Shown here piece after piece: positions 17,820 through 26,657 of a stretch of 64,000 bases of DNA. Numbering within the stretch: the first letter of the stretch is position 1; the number at the start of each line of letters is the position of its first letter. The DNA is taken from the NCBI RefSeq assembly GCF_019112525.1, contig NZ_CP077800.1, positions 4,030,001 to 4,094,000 on the forward strand, in the 5' to 3' direction. The DNA comes from Modestobacter sp. L9-4. GTDB taxonomy: Bacteria > Actinomycetota > Actinomycetes > Mycobacteriales > Geodermatophilaceae. A program made the translations under genes and the position numbers. The notes beneath the pieces are model-generated. The model was not told where the DNA came from. It ran no database searches and was given only the letters and a program-made list of their open reading frames with translations.

Positions 17820-19532
17820 ATGGCAACCCGACAGGCTCCCGCCCGGCGCTACTTCGCCGTCTTCGCCCTCATCGTCGTCGGCCTCTACGCGCTGATCTTC
17901 CTCACCGGTGACCGGCGCACCCCGCAGCTCGGCCTGGACCTCCAGGGCGGGACGACGGTCACGCTCACCGCCCGCACGCCCAACGGCCAGGCACCGGCCC
18001 GCGAGGACCTGGAGCTGGCCCGCCAGATCATCGAGCAGCGGGTCAACGGCCTCGGCGTCGCCGAGGCCGAGGTCGTCACCGAGGGCAGCAGCAACATCGT
18101 CATCTCGGTGCCCGGCGACAACGGCGAGCGCGCCCGCGAGCTCGGCGCCACCGCACAGCTGCGCTTCCGCCCGGTCGTGGCCGGCCCCGAGGCGGCGACG
18201 CCGGCCGCCGACCCCTCGGCCGCGCCCACCGACTCGGCCGCACCCACCGACTCCGCTGCGCCGACGGACTCCGCCGCCCCGACGGACTCTGCTGCGCCGA
18301 CCGACTCGGCTGCGCCCACTGACTCTGCTGCGCCGACGGACTCGGCGGCCCCCAGCCAGTCGGCAGCCCCCACGGACGCCGCAGCGACCGGTACCGCCGC
18401 CGTCAGCGACCCCGCCGTCCCGGACCCGAACGCCCCGGCCGTCACCCAGGAGCAGGCGCAGGCCGAGTACGCGACGCTGACCTGCGACACCACCACCACC
18501 GAGGTCGACCGGCCCGACGACTTCATCGCCGCCTGCTCCGACGACGGCACGACGAAGTACCTGCTCGGCCAGTCCGTCATCGAGGGCACCGACGTCGCCG
18601 ACGCGACCGCGGGCACCGAGCAGGCCACCGGCGAGTGGATCGTCAACCTGGACTTCACCGGTGGCGGCCAGACCGCGTGGGCGGTCTACACCGCGGCCAA
18701 CGTCGGCAACAACGTGGCGATCACCCTCGACGGCCGGGTCGTCTCCGCACCGCGGATCAACTCCGCGATCAACGGCGGCACGACCCAGATCTCGGGCAGC
18801 TTCAACCAGCAGTCGGCCACGGAGCTGGCCAACCAGCTCAAGTACGGCGCCCTGCCGCTGACCTTCAGCCAGGCGACCGCGCAGTCGATCTCCACCGAGC
18901 TGGGCAGCGAGCAGCTGAAGGCGGGCCTGATCGCCGGTGCCATCGGCGTCGCGCTGGTCTTCGTCTACGCCCTGCTCTACTACCGGCTGCTCGGCCTGGT
19001 GATGATCGCCAGCCTGATCCTGTCGGCGGTGGTGGTCTACGCCTGCCTGGTGCTGCTGGGCCGGCAGATCGGCTTCGCGCTGAGCCTGGCCGGCATCGCC
19101 GGGTTCATCGTGTCCATCGGCATCACCGCCGACTCCTTCGTCGTGTACTTCGAGCGGCTCAAGGACGAGATCCGGGAGGGGCGCAGCCTGCGCAGCGCCA
19201 CCCCCCGCGCGTGGGTGCGGGCACGGCGCACGATCCTCTCCGCCGACGCGGTCAGCTTCCTGGCCGCGGCCATCCTGTACTGGCTGGCCATCGGCGACGT
19301 CAAGGGCTTCGCCTTCACCCTGGGCATGTCCACGGTGCTCGACCTCGTCGTCGTCTTCCTCTTCACCCACCCGCTCATGGCGGTGCTCAGCCGGGTCAAG
19401 AGCTTCGGCACCAACCGCTTCTCCGGCCTGGGACAGGTCGATCACAGCCGTCGTCCGGGGTCACCGACCCGGGGTGACCGCCAGCTGGTCGGCGCCGGCA
19501 CCGGCAGCAGCACGAACGGGAGCAAGCGATGA
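17820..19532 (+). CDS. secD: Protein translocase subunit SecD
   Basis: A 570-residue RND-type export factor with six membrane helices. TM1 is YFAVFALIVVGLYALIFL. The periplasmic P1 region opens with LGLDLQGGTTVTL. The C-terminal five-helix bundle contains GIAGFIVSIGITADSFVVYFERLKDEIREG. SecD with SecF uses proton-motive force to pull exported proteins out of SecYEG. Residues 133-186 are nine SAAPTD-type hexapeptides followed by more Ala/Pro sequence, splitting the P1 domain with a flexible external linker. ATG 17820 lies 13 bases after yajC and the stop overlaps the secF ATG. Confidence 0.95.
   Translation: MATRQAPARRYFAVFALIVVGLYALIFLTGDRRTPQLGLDLQGGTTVTLTARTPNGQAPAREDLELARQIIEQRVNGLGVAEAEVVTEGSSNIVISVPGDNGERARELGATAQLRFRPVVAGPEAATPAADPSAAPTDSAAPTDSAAPTDSAAPTDSAAPTDSAAPTDSAAPTDSAAPSQSAAPTDAAATGTAAVSDPAVPDPNAPAVTQEQAQAEYATLTCDTTTTEVDRPDDFIAACSDDGTTKYLLGQSVIEGTDVADATAGTEQATGEWIVNLDFTGGGQTAWAVYTAANVGNNVAITLDGRVVSAPRINSAINGGTTQISGSFNQQSATELANQLKYGALPLTFSQATAQSISTELGSEQLKAGLIAGAIGVALVFVYALLYYRLLGLVMIASLILSAVVVYACLVLLGRQIGFALSLAGIAGFIVSIGITADSFVVYFERLKDEIREGRSLRSATPRAWVRARRTILSADAVSFLAAAILYWLAIGDVKGFAFTLGMSTVLDLVVVFLFTHPLMAVLSRVKSFGTNRFSGLGQVDHSRRPGSPTRGDRQLVGAGTGSSTNGSKR
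18216..18377 (+). repeat. Nine tandem 18-bp repeats inside secD
   Basis: Nine in-frame 18-bp units encode SAAPTD eight times and SAAPSQ once. Synonymous differences between units show they are not a fresh duplication or an assembly artefact. Confidence 0.9.
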
Positions 19533-20989
19533 CCACCCCCCGCGAGCCCGGCTCGACCGGGTCCACCGCCCACGGCGCCGGTGACCGGACCGCACCGGAC
19601 ACCGCTGCTCAGGACGTCACGGCCGAGGAGACCGCCGTCCCCGTCGGCACCGAGGCCGACGAGGTCGTCGACGAGGCCGAGGTGCGCGAGGAGGCCGCCG
19701 ACGACAGCACCGGCGACCAGGCGCTGGCCGACGCGGGGCTGCCCGTCGAGGGGGAGCCCACCCGCCGGGCGCCCTCGCGCGCGTCCCTGGCCCACCGGCT
19801 CTACAACGGCGAGGCCGGGCTGGACGTCATCGGCAAGCGCCGGCTGTGGTTCAAGGTGACCGGGGTCGTCGTCCTGCTGTGCGTCCTGCTGATGGTCGTG
19901 CGCGGCTTCAACTTCGGCATCGAGTTCGCCGGTGGCAACAGCCTGCGGGTGCCGGCCTCCAGCGAGCAGCTCAGCGACATCCGGCAGGCCGCCGAGGACG
20001 CCGGGGCGCAGGTCTCCAGCGCCCAGGTCGTCGGCGGCAACTCCGTGCTGCTGCGCACCGAGGCCCTCGACCCCGCCGCCGAGGAGGCCGTGGTCACCGC
20101 CGTGGCCCAGGCCGCCGGCGTCGCGGAGACCGAGGTCAGCCCGCAGGCGGTGAGCGCCGACTGGGGCGGTGACGTCACCAACAAGGCGCTGCTCGCGCTG
20201 GTCGTCTTCCTCGTCGCCGTCGTGGCCTTCCTGGCGATCCGCTTCCGGCCCTCGATGGCCGTCGCCGCGATCGTGGCGCTGGTCCACGACATCGTGGTCA
20301 CCGCCGGGGTCTACGCGCTGATCGGCTTCGAGGTCACCCCCTCCACGGTCATCGGCCTGCTGACCATCCTCGGGTTCTCCCTCTACGACACCGTCGTGGT
20401 CTTCGACAAGGTCGACGAGAACACCAAGGACCTCACCAAGAGCGCGCGCTCCACCTACGGCGAGGCGGCCGACCTGGCCGTCAACCAGACGCTGATGCGC
20501 TCGATCAACACCTCGGTCATCGCGCTGCTGCCGGTGGCCGGGCTGCTGTTCGTCGGCGCCGGCCTCCTGGGCGCCGGCACGCTCAAGGACCTCGCGCTGG
20601 TGCTCTTCATCGGCCTGGCGGCCGGCACCTACAGCTCGATCTTCCTGGCCACCCCGGTGCTGGCCGAGATCGAGGAGCGCAAGCCGGAGAACGTCGCGCT
20701 GCACAAGCGGGTGCTCGCCCGGCGCGCCGCCGAGGCGCGCACCGGTGGTGCCCGCCCGGCCGGCCCGGTCGCAAGCGCCCGGCGTGGTGGCGGCGCGACG
20801 GCGGTCCGGCGGTCCGGCGTCGCCGTCGCCGAGCGCCCGGACTCCCTGCCCGAGCGCCCGGAGGCCGACGTGGTCATCGAGTCCCCGGCGTCGGTCCAGC
20901 GCGACAGCGGCGCCGCCCGCGGCGGGACGACGCCCCCGCGGCCGGGGCAGCGTCCCACCACCCGCCCGACGGGCAAGAAGCGCCGGTGA
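19529..20989 (+). CDS. secF: Protein translocase subunit SecF
   Basis: A 486-residue partner of SecD. An acidic disordered N-terminus of about 85 residues precedes the conserved LYNGEAGLDVIGKRRLWF. TM1 follows, then the periplasmic domain starting FNFGIEFAGG, then five helices including ILGFSLYDTVVVFDKVDENTKD and NQTLMRSINTSVIALLPV. The C-terminal 100 residues are a basic, Pro/Arg-rich cytoplasmic tail. The start overlaps secD (ATGA) and the stop overlaps apt (GTGA). Confidence 0.95.
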   Translation: MTTPREPGSTGSTAHGAGDRTAPDTAAQDVTAEETAVPVGTEADEVVDEAEVREEAADDSTGDQALADAGLPVEGEPTRRAPSRASLAHRLYNGEAGLDVIGKRRLWFKVTGVVVLLCVLLMVVRGFNFGIEFAGGNSLRVPASSEQLSDIRQAAEDAGAQVSSAQVVGGNSVLLRTEALDPAAEEAVVTAVAQAAGVAETEVSPQAVSADWGGDVTNKALLALVVFLVAVVAFLAIRFRPSMAVAAIVALVHDIVVTAGVYALIGFEVTPSTVIGLLTILGFSLYDTVVVFDKVDENTKDLTKSARSTYGEAADLAVNQTLMRSINTSVIALLPVAGLLFVGAGLLGAGTLKDLALVLFIGLAAGTYSSIFLATPVLAEIEERKPENVALHKRVLARRAAEARTGGARPAGPVASARRGGGATAVRRSGVAVAERPDSLPERPEADVVIESPASVQRDSGAARGGTTPPRPGQRPTTRPTGKKRR

Positions 20990-21567
20990 CGTCGCTGGAC
21001 GAGATGCCGGTCGACGAGCTCATCGCGGCGCTGTCGGTCGACGTCCCGGACTTCCCCGAGCCCGGGGTGGTCTTCCGTGACCTGACCCCGGTGTTCGCCG
21101 ACGCCGGGGCCTTCCGCCGGGTCGTCGACGCGCTGACCCGGCCCGCCGACGTCGATCCCCGGGTCGCCGCGCTCAGCGGTGCCGGCGGCGGTCCCGGGTT
21201 CGACGTCGTCGCCGGCGTGGAGGCCCGCGGTTTCCTGCTGGCCGCCGCCGTGGCGCTGGACGCCGGCACCGGCGTCGTCCCGGTGCGCAAGGCCGGCAAG
21301 CTGCCCCGCGAGGTCGTCTCCGCCGACTACGACCTGGAGTACGGCACCGCCACGCTGCAGCTGCACACCGACTCGATCCGGCCCGGCCAGCGGGTGATGG
21401 TCGTCGACGACGTGCTGGCCAGCGGCGGCACGCTGCAGGCGGCGGTCGCCCTCGTCGAGCGGCTCGGCGGTGTGGTCACGTCGGTGGCGGTGGTCGTCGA
21501 GCTGGCGGCCCTCGGCGGCCGGCAGCGGGTCGCCCCGCACCCGGTCCACGCGCTCTGGCGGACGTGA
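20986..21567 (+). CDS. apt: Adenine phosphoribosyltransferase
   Basis: A 193-residue type I phosphoribosyltransferase. The PRPP-binding motif is MVVDDVLASGGT. The adenine-side signature VPDFPEPGVVFRDLTPVF and the GVEARGF and VRKAGKLPREV loops are typical. It salvages adenine to AMP. The product sits between secF and the ppGpp synthetase in most actinobacteria. A GTG start overlaps the secF stop. The insert PADVDPRVAALSGAGGGPGFD after residue 50 makes it slightly longer than E. coli Apt. Confidence 0.95.
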   Translation: MTSLDEMPVDELIAALSVDVPDFPEPGVVFRDLTPVFADAGAFRRVVDALTRPADVDPRVAALSGAGGGPGFDVVAGVEARGFLLAAAVALDAGTGVVPVRKAGKLPREVVSADYDLEYGTATLQLHTDSIRPGQRVMVVDDVLASGGTLQAAVALVERLGGVVTSVAVVVELAALGGRQRVAPHPVHALWRT

Positions 21568-21587
21568 CCGGCACCCCCGTGGGGTGA

Positions 21588-21613
21588 GCGCCCGGCAGGG
21601 GCCCGCCGGGCGC
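21588..21613 (+). terminator. Hairpin terminator between apt and relA
   Basis: GCGCCCGGC (21588-21596) pairs perfectly with GCCGGGCGC (21605-21613). It ends four bases before the relA -10, separating the Sec-apt unit from relA. Confidence 0.6.
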
Positions 21614-21616
21614 GGC

Positions 21617-21622
21617 TAGCAT
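21617..21622 (+). promoter_or_regulatory. -10 element of relA
   Basis: TAGCAT fits the TANNNT consensus. It overlaps an in-frame ATG (21621), which therefore cannot be the translation start. The transcript would begin near 21629. Confidence 0.5.
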
Positions 21623-21659
21623 GGTGGGAACGATCCTCCTCAACAGTGCAGGAGCACCC

Positions 21660-24059
21660 GTGGCCTCAGACGTCGTCGTCCCGCAGACGTCGGACGCGCC
21701 CCCCGCGCCGGCGGCCGCGCCCCGGGTGACGCTGCCCGAGCGGCCCGCCGTCCGCCGTCCCGACGACGTCGCACCGGAGCCGGGCGGGGAGAACGAGACC
21801 GTCCCGCGCCGCCGCGTCCGTGACCGGCTGGCCCGCCGGATCGTCGCCGGTCAGCGCTCCACCGGCATCCGCCCGGTGCTCGAGCCGCTCGCCGCCCTGC
21901 ACCGCGCCAGCCACCCCAAGGCCGACCTGGCCCTGCTGCAGCGCGCCTACGACGTCGCCGAGGAGGCGCACGCCGAGCAGAAGCGCAAGAGCGGTGACCC
22001 CTACATCACCCACCCGCTCGCGGTGGCCACCGTGCTGGCCGGGCTGGGCATGGACACCACGACGCTGGTCGCGGCGCTGCTGCACGACACCGTCGAGGAC
22101 ACCGGGACCACGCTGGAGTCGATCACCGCCGACTTCGGCCCCGAGGTCGCCCACCTCGTCGACGGCGTCACGAAGATCGACAAGGTCAAGTTCGGCGACG
22201 GCGCGCAGGCGGAGACGATCCGCAAGATGATCGTCGCGATGTCCCGCGACCCCCGGGTGCTGGTCATCAAGCTCGCCGACCGGCTGCACAACATGCGCAC
22301 GCTGCGCTTCCTCCCGCCGGAGAAGCAGGAGAAGAAGGCCCGCGAGACGCTGGAGATCCTCGCGCCGCTGGCCCACCGGCTGGGCATGAACACGATCAAG
22401 TGGGAGCTCGAGGACCTCGCGTTCGCGACGCTGTACCCCAAGCGCTACGACGAGATCGTGCGGCTGGTCGCCGAGCGGGCGCCGTCCCGGGACACCTACC
22501 TGTCCGAGGTGACCTCCGCCGTCACCGAGCAGCTCAAGGCCGCCAAGATCGAGGCGACCGTCACCGGCCGGCCCAAGCACTACTACTCGATCTACCAGAA
22601 GATGATCGTGCGCGGCCGCGACTTCACCGACATCTGGGACCTGGTCGGCATCCGGATCCTGGTCGAGTCGGTGCGCGACGTGTACGCGGCACTCGGCATC
22701 ATGCACGCCCACTGGCAGCCGGTACCCGGCCGCTTCAAGGACTTCGTGGCGATGCCGAAGTTCAACATGTACCAGTCGCTGCACACCACGGTGATCGGCC
22801 CGCAGGGCAAGCCGGTCGAGCTGCAGATCCGCACCTTCGAGATGCACCGCATCGCCGACTACGGCATCGCGGCGCACTGGAAGTACAAGGAGACCGCGCG
22901 CGGCGGCAAGACCGAGCCCGTGCCGACCCCCGGGTCCGCCGGCGACGACATGCTGTGGCTGCGCCAGCTGCTGGACTGGCAGCGCGAGGCCCAGGAGCCC
23001 GGTGAGTTCCTGGAGACCCTGCGCTACGACCTCGGTCCGCAGGAGGTCTTCGTCTTCACGCCCAAGGGCGACGTGATCAGCCTGCCGGGGGAGTCCACCC
23101 CGGTCGACTTCGCCTACGCGGTGCACACCGAGGTCGGGCACCGGTGCATCGGTGCCCGGGTCAACGGCAACCTGGTCTCCCTGGACAGCACGCTGTCCAA
23201 CGGCGACGTCGTGGAGGTCTTCACCTCCCGCTCGCCCACGGCCGCCCCGTCCCGGGACTGGCTGGAGTTCGTCGGCAGCTCCCGCGCGCGCACCAAGATC
23301 CGCCAGTGGTTCACCAAGGAGCGCCGCGAGGACGCCGTCGAGGCGGGCAAGGACGCGCTCACCAAGGCGATGCGCAAGGCCGGCCTGCCGCTGCAGCGGC
23401 TGATGGGCGGGGAGTCGCTGGCCACCCTGGCCGCCGACCTGCACTACCCCGACATCAGCGCGCTGTACGCCGCGGTGGGGGAGAACCAGGTCTCGGCGCA
23501 CTCGCTGGTGGAGAAGCTGCTCACCGCCCTGGGCGGCACCGAGGGCGCCACCGAGGACATCGCCGAGACCGCGATCCCGACCAAGCGCACGGTCGCCCGC
23601 ACCTCCAGCGGCGACCCGGGCGTCGTCGTCCACGGCATGCACGACGTGTGGGCCAAGCTCGCCAAGTGCTGCACCCCGGTGCCCGGCGACGCGATCCTGG
23701 GGTTCGTCACCCGCGGGGGCGGCGTGAGCGTGCACCGCACCGACTGCACCAACGCCGCGGACCTGCAGCGCTCCCCGGAGCGGCTCGTCGAGGTCGACTG
23801 GGCGTCCTCGCCGGGGTCGGTCTTCCTCGTCGCCATCCAGGTCGAGGCCCTCGACCGGCACCGGCTGCTCTCCGACGTCACCAAGGCCCTCGCCGACGAG
23901 CGGGTCAACATCCTGTCCGCGTCGGTGCAGACCAGCCGGGACCGGGTGGCGATCAGCCGTTTCACCTTCGAGCTGGCCGACCCCGCGCACCTGGGTGCGG
24001 TGCTGCAGACGGTCCGCAACGTCGACGGCGTCTTCGACGTGGAGCGCGTCACTGCGTAG
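21660..24059 (+). CDS. relA: Bifunctional (p)ppGpp synthetase/hydrolase (RSH family)
   Basis: A 799-residue RelA/SpoT homologue. Its HD hydrolase domain has [26 protein letters not shown] and DRLHNMRTL. The synthetase domain has [13 protein letters not shown] and [24 protein letters not shown] domain starts at VFVFTPKGD, and there is a Cys-rich helical region with [26 protein letters not shown]-terminal ACT domain is also present. The intact HD residues imply both synthesis and breakdown of the alarmone. GTG 21660 is chosen because GGAG sits five bases upstream and the earlier ATG lies within the promoter. The N-terminal 60 residues are disordered. Confidence 0.96.
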   Translation: MASDVVVPQTSDAPPAPAAAPRVTLPERPAVRRPDDVAPEPGGENETVPRRRVRDRLARRIVAGQRSTGIRPVLEPLAALHRASHPKADLALLQRAYDVAEEAHAEQKRKSGDPYITHPLAVATVLAGLGMDTTTLVAALLHDTVEDTGTTLESITADFGPEVAHLVDGVTKIDKVKFGDGAQAETIRKMIVAMSRDPRVLVIKLADRLHNMRTLRFLPPEKQEKKARETLEILAPLAHRLGMNTIKWELEDLAFATLYPKRYDEIVRLVAERAPSRDTYLSEVTSAVTEQLKAAKIEATVTGRPKHYYSIYQKMIVRGRDFTDIWDLVGIRILVESVRDVYAALGIMHAHWQPVPGRFKDFVAMPKFNMYQSLHTTVIGPQGKPVELQIRTFEMHRIADYGIAAHWKYKETARGGKTEPVPTPGSAGDDMLWLRQLLDWQREAQEPGEFLETLRYDLGPQEVFVFTPKGDVISLPGESTPVDFAYAVHTEVGHRCIGARVNGNLVSLDSTLSNGDVVEVFTSRSPTAAPSRDWLEFVGSSRARTKIRQWFTKERREDAVEAGKDALTKAMRKAGLPLQRLMGGESLATLAADLHYPDISALYAAVGENQVSAHSLVEKLLTALGGTEGATEDIAETAIPTKRTVARTSSGDPGVVVHGMHDVWAKLAKCCTPVPGDAILGFVTRGGGVSVHRTDCTNAADLQRSPERLVEVDWASSPGSVFLVAIQVEALDRHRLLSDVTKALADERVNILSASVQTSRDRVAISRFTFELADPAHLGAVLQTVRNVDGVFDVERVTA

Positions 24060-24153
24060 ACGGCGATCTTCCGGATCGCACCGCGGCCAGGAGCCGTGCC
24101 CCTGCTGCGTTGAGCGGTGCTGTTCCCTCCTCGGGGAGGGGGCTCGTGCCTCG

Positions 24154-24177
24154 CCCCCTCCCGTCGTCGGGAGGGGG
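24154..24177. terminator. Hairpin between convergent relA and methyltransferase genes
   Basis: CCCCCTCCCG and CGGGAGGGGG form a perfect 10-bp stem with loop TCGT. It lies in a 186-bp gap full of further C/G runs (24118-24240) and could terminate transcription from both sides. Confidence 0.6.
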
Positions 24178-24245
24178 ACGGGTCCTCCCTCGGGGGACCC
24201 TCCGGGCCCCCGCTCGGAAGGACGGCGCTGCGCGCCGTGGCGGCG

Positions 24246-24887
24246 TCAGGGGCGGGTGGCGACCACCGACCAGAGCGGATCACCGATGCCTGGTTCGGTG
24301 CGGAGTTCGACGGTCGGCTCGGTGAAGGCGCCGGTGCGGCGGACGAGTTCGGAGATGACGGCGCCGTGCTGGTCGTCGTCGGTGGCCAGCCAGCCGCGGA
24401 CCGCCTTGGTGGGGAAGCAGCGGTTGGAGAAGGTGATCGCCAGGACCCCGCCGGGGCGCAGCACGCGGCCCACGTCGGCGAGCACCTCGATGGGGCGGGT
24501 CAGGTAGTCGATCGACACACAGCACACGGCGGCGTCGACGTCGGCGTCGGGCAGCGGGACCGTCGGGTCGGCGTTCAGGTCGTGGACCAGCCGCTGGGTG
24601 GCCGCCGGGTTGGCGTCGAGCTCCTCGGCGTTCATCCCGAGCACGACCAGCTCGGCCGGCGGGGTGCGGAAGTGCGACACCCACGACGACATCAGGTCCA
24701 GCGCGCGGGTGGGCCGGGGCGCGGACCCGTCGATGCCGAGGTCGGCGTACAGCGCACCGACCGCGGCGATGGCCGCGTCGTCGATGTGGGTGACCAGCCG
24801 GGGGCGGTCGTAGAACCGGGCGTCGGGGGAGTCATCGGTGCGGTCGAAGAAGCCCGGGGGGAAGCCCGCGTACGGGTCGGCGTCCAT
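24246..24887 (-). CDS. SAM-dependent methyltransferase-like protein
   Basis: A 213-residue protein of the class I methyltransferase fold. Motif I is atypical, ALDLMSSWVSHF instead of the usual glycine-rich loop. It is followed by LVVLGMNAEEL (acidic end of beta 2), DAAVCCVSIDYLTRP (motif II) and LRPGGVLAITFSNR (motif III). Proteins with this DLMSSWVSH variant are a recognised but poorly characterised subgroup. No substrate can be assigned. ATG 24887 starts close to a strong hairpin that separates it from the upstream cyclophilin gene on the same strand. Confidence 0.75.
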   Translation of the reverse strand: MDADPYAGFPPGFFDRTDDSPDARFYDRPRLVTHIDDAAIAAVGALYADLGIDGSAPRPTRALDLMSSWVSHFRTPPAELVVLGMNAEELDANPAATQRLVHDLNADPTVPLPDADVDAAVCCVSIDYLTRPIEVLADVGRVLRPGGVLAITFSNRCFPTKAVRGWLATDDDQHGAVISELVRRTGAFTEPTVELRTEPGIGDPLWSVVATRP

Positions 24888-24914
24888 GACCCCAGTGTGC
24901 GGCCGCGGACGCAG

Positions 24915-24948
24915 CAGGGCCCGGCCTCCGTGTGGAGACCGGGCCCTG
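24915..24948 (-). terminator. Strong hairpin terminator after the cyclophilin gene
   Basis: CAGGGCCCGG and CCGGGCCCTG pair perfectly, with an inner CTCC/GGAG stem across one mismatch. It lies 12 bases beyond the minus-strand stop at 24960. Confidence 0.7.
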
Positions 24949-24959
24949 GACGGGTCGCG

Positions 24960-25787
24960 CTACTGCTGGACGGTCATCGTGGTGATCGAGACGGGCTCGG
25001 CCGGGGCACCGTCGGTGGCGCCGCCCTCGATGCCCTTGGCCGCGATCTGGTCGAGCACGCCCAGCCCGGCCTCGTCGATCGTGCCGACCACCGTGTAGTT
25101 CGGCGGCAGCTGGCTGTCGGCGTAGACCAGGAAGAACTGGCTGCCGTCGGTGCCCGCACCGGCGTTGGCCATGGCCAGCGTGCCGCGGCCGTAGGTCTCG
25201 TCGCCGGTGACCTGGGTCGGGTAGGAGTAGCCGGGGCCGCCGGTGCCCTGACCGGTCGGGTCGCCGCACTGCAGCACCTTCAGGCCCTCCGAGGAGGTCT
25301 CCCGGTGGCAGGGGGTGCCGTTGAAGAAACCGGTCGAGGCCAGGTGCACGAAGCTCGCCGAGGCGCACGGGGCCTTCGCCTGGTCCAGCGACAGCCCGAT
25401 GTCACCGGCGCTGGTGGCCATGGTGAGCGTCGCGGTGCCGGTGCCCGGGACGTTCGCCGGCGGGGTGCCGGCGGCGGTGCCCGAGTCGTCGGGCGTGTAG
25501 GTGCAGGCGACGGTGCCGTCGGCGTTGGTGCTCGGCGCGGCGGCGCTCGTGGCCGCGGGCTCCGACGACGGGGCGGCCGAGGTGCTCGCCGGTGCGGCGG
25601 TCACGTCGTCGTCGCCCCCGGCGACGCTGGTGATGGCGAAGATCGCGCCGACGACGGCGAGGACCGCGATCACCGACAACCCGATGAGCAGGTTGCGGTG
25701 ACGCTTGCGGGCGATCTGCGCCCGCCGCTCGAGCTGGCGCTGCAGTCGTCGCTGGGCGGCCTCGCGGCGCTGCTTGTTCGTCGGCAC
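24960..25787 (-). CDS. Membrane-anchored cyclophilin-type peptidyl-prolyl isomerase
   Basis: A 275-residue protein beginning with the conserved VPTNKQRREAAQRRL segment, very basic and helical. One membrane helix follows (LLIGLSVIAVLAVVGAIFAI), then a Thr/Ser/Ala linker, then an extracytoplasmic cyclophilin domain. Cyclophilin landmarks are HLASTGFFNGTPCHRE, YGRGTLAMANAG and GSQFFLVYADSQLPPNYTVVG. The same gene occurs between relA and the metallo-hydrolase in mycobacteria (Rv2582). GTG 25787 is chosen because the conserved family N-terminus starts there; earlier sequence is unrelated. It probably assists folding of exported proteins. Confidence 0.92.
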   Translation of the reverse strand: MPTNKQRREAAQRRLQRQLERRAQIARKRHRNLLIGLSVIAVLAVVGAIFAITSVAGGDDDVTAAPASTSAAPSSEPAATSAAAPSTNADGTVACTYTPDDSGTAAGTPPANVPGTGTATLTMATSAGDIGLSLDQAKAPCASASFVHLASTGFFNGTPCHRETSSEGLKVLQCGDPTGQGTGGPGYSYPTQVTGDETYGRGTLAMANAGAGTDGSQFFLVYADSQLPPNYTVVGTIDEAGLGVLDQIAAKGIEGGATDGAPAEPVSITTMTVQQ

Positions 25788-25924
25788 GTGTGTCGGGCTC
25801 CTCGGGCTGGCGCTCTCGGTCGGGCGGCCGCGACCACGGCGCCGCCCAGCGGTGTCGAGTGGGCAGTGTAGGTGGGCCGCCTGTCCGCTCCCTGGCAGCG
25901 CCACCTGCACGGATCGCGCCCGCG

Positions 25925-25930
25925 TAACCT
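25925..25930 (+). promoter_or_regulatory. -10 of a leaderless promoter for the metallo-hydrolase gene
   Basis: TAACCT ends six bases before GTG 25937. There is no Shine-Dalgarno, consistent with a leaderless mRNA. Confidence 0.55.
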
Positions 25931-25936
25931 GCACGG

Positions 25937-26620
25937 GTGCTCATCCGCTCCTTCCCCGCCGGCGCGTTCGGCACCAACTGCTACGCCATCGCCCCCGGTG
26001 TCGGGACCGAGTGCGTCGTGGTCGACCCGGGGATGGACGCGGTCGGGCCGCTGCAGGAGGTGCTGGCCGCCGACGGGCTGAAGCCGGTCGCCGTCGTGCT
26101 CACCCACGGGCACCTGGACCACACCTTCTCCGTGCTGCCCGTCTGCTCCGGCTACGACATCCCCGCCTACCTGCACCCCGCCGACTCGGGGATGCTCGCC
26201 GACCCGGCCGCCTGGCACGGCCCGCAGCTGGCACCGCTGATGCGCGGGCTCGCCCTGCCCGACCCCGAGGACGTCCTCCCGCTCGAGGACGGCGCAGTGC
26301 TGTCCCTGGCCGGCGTCGAGCTCACCGTGCGGCACGCCCCCGGGCACACCCGGGGCTCGGTGGTCTTCTCCCTGGACCTCGGCGAGACCCCGGGGCTGCT
26401 GGCCGGCGACGTGCTGTTCGCGGGCTCCGTGGGCCGGGTCGACCTGCCCGGCGGCTCCTGGAGCGACATGCTCGGCTCGCTGCGCGACGTGGTCCTGCCG
26501 CTGGAGGACGAGACCGTCGTCCTCCCCGGGCACGGGCCGGCCACCACGATCGGGCGCGAGCGCGCCACCAACCCGTACCTGGCGGAAGCCGCCGGGGCCC
26601 CGAGGGGCCGGGGCCTGTGA
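25937..26620 (+). CDS. MBL-fold metallo-hydrolase, glyoxalase II-like
   Basis: A 227-residue metallo-beta-lactamase-fold enzyme. Metal ligands are visible in [10 protein letters not shown] (HxHxDH), [20 protein letters not shown] and LPGHGPAT. The small size and motif spacing match the hydroxyacylglutathione-hydrolase-like group, though actinobacteria use mycothiol rather than glutathione, so the true thioester is unknown. It sits between the cyclophilin gene (divergent) and hisS, as in M. tuberculosis (Rv2581c). GTG 25937 is supported by the leaderless promoter six bases upstream. Confidence 0.87.
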   Translation: MLIRSFPAGAFGTNCYAIAPGVGTECVVVDPGMDAVGPLQEVLAADGLKPVAVVLTHGHLDHTFSVLPVCSGYDIPAYLHPADSGMLADPAAWHGPQLAPLMRGLALPDPEDVLPLEDGAVLSLAGVELTVRHAPGHTRGSVVFSLDLGETPGLLAGDVLFAGSVGRVDLPGGSWSDMLGSLRDVVLPLEDETVVLPGHGPATTIGRERATNPYLAEAAGAPRGRGL

Positions 26621-26657
26621 CCGGGCCGCGCCCCCGAGCGAAGCGAGAGACCACACA

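Noticed and set aside
21621-21659. Upstream ATG 21621 as the relA start
   Set aside because: It lies inside the predicted -10 TAGCAT, whereas GTG 21660 has GGAG at ideal spacing.
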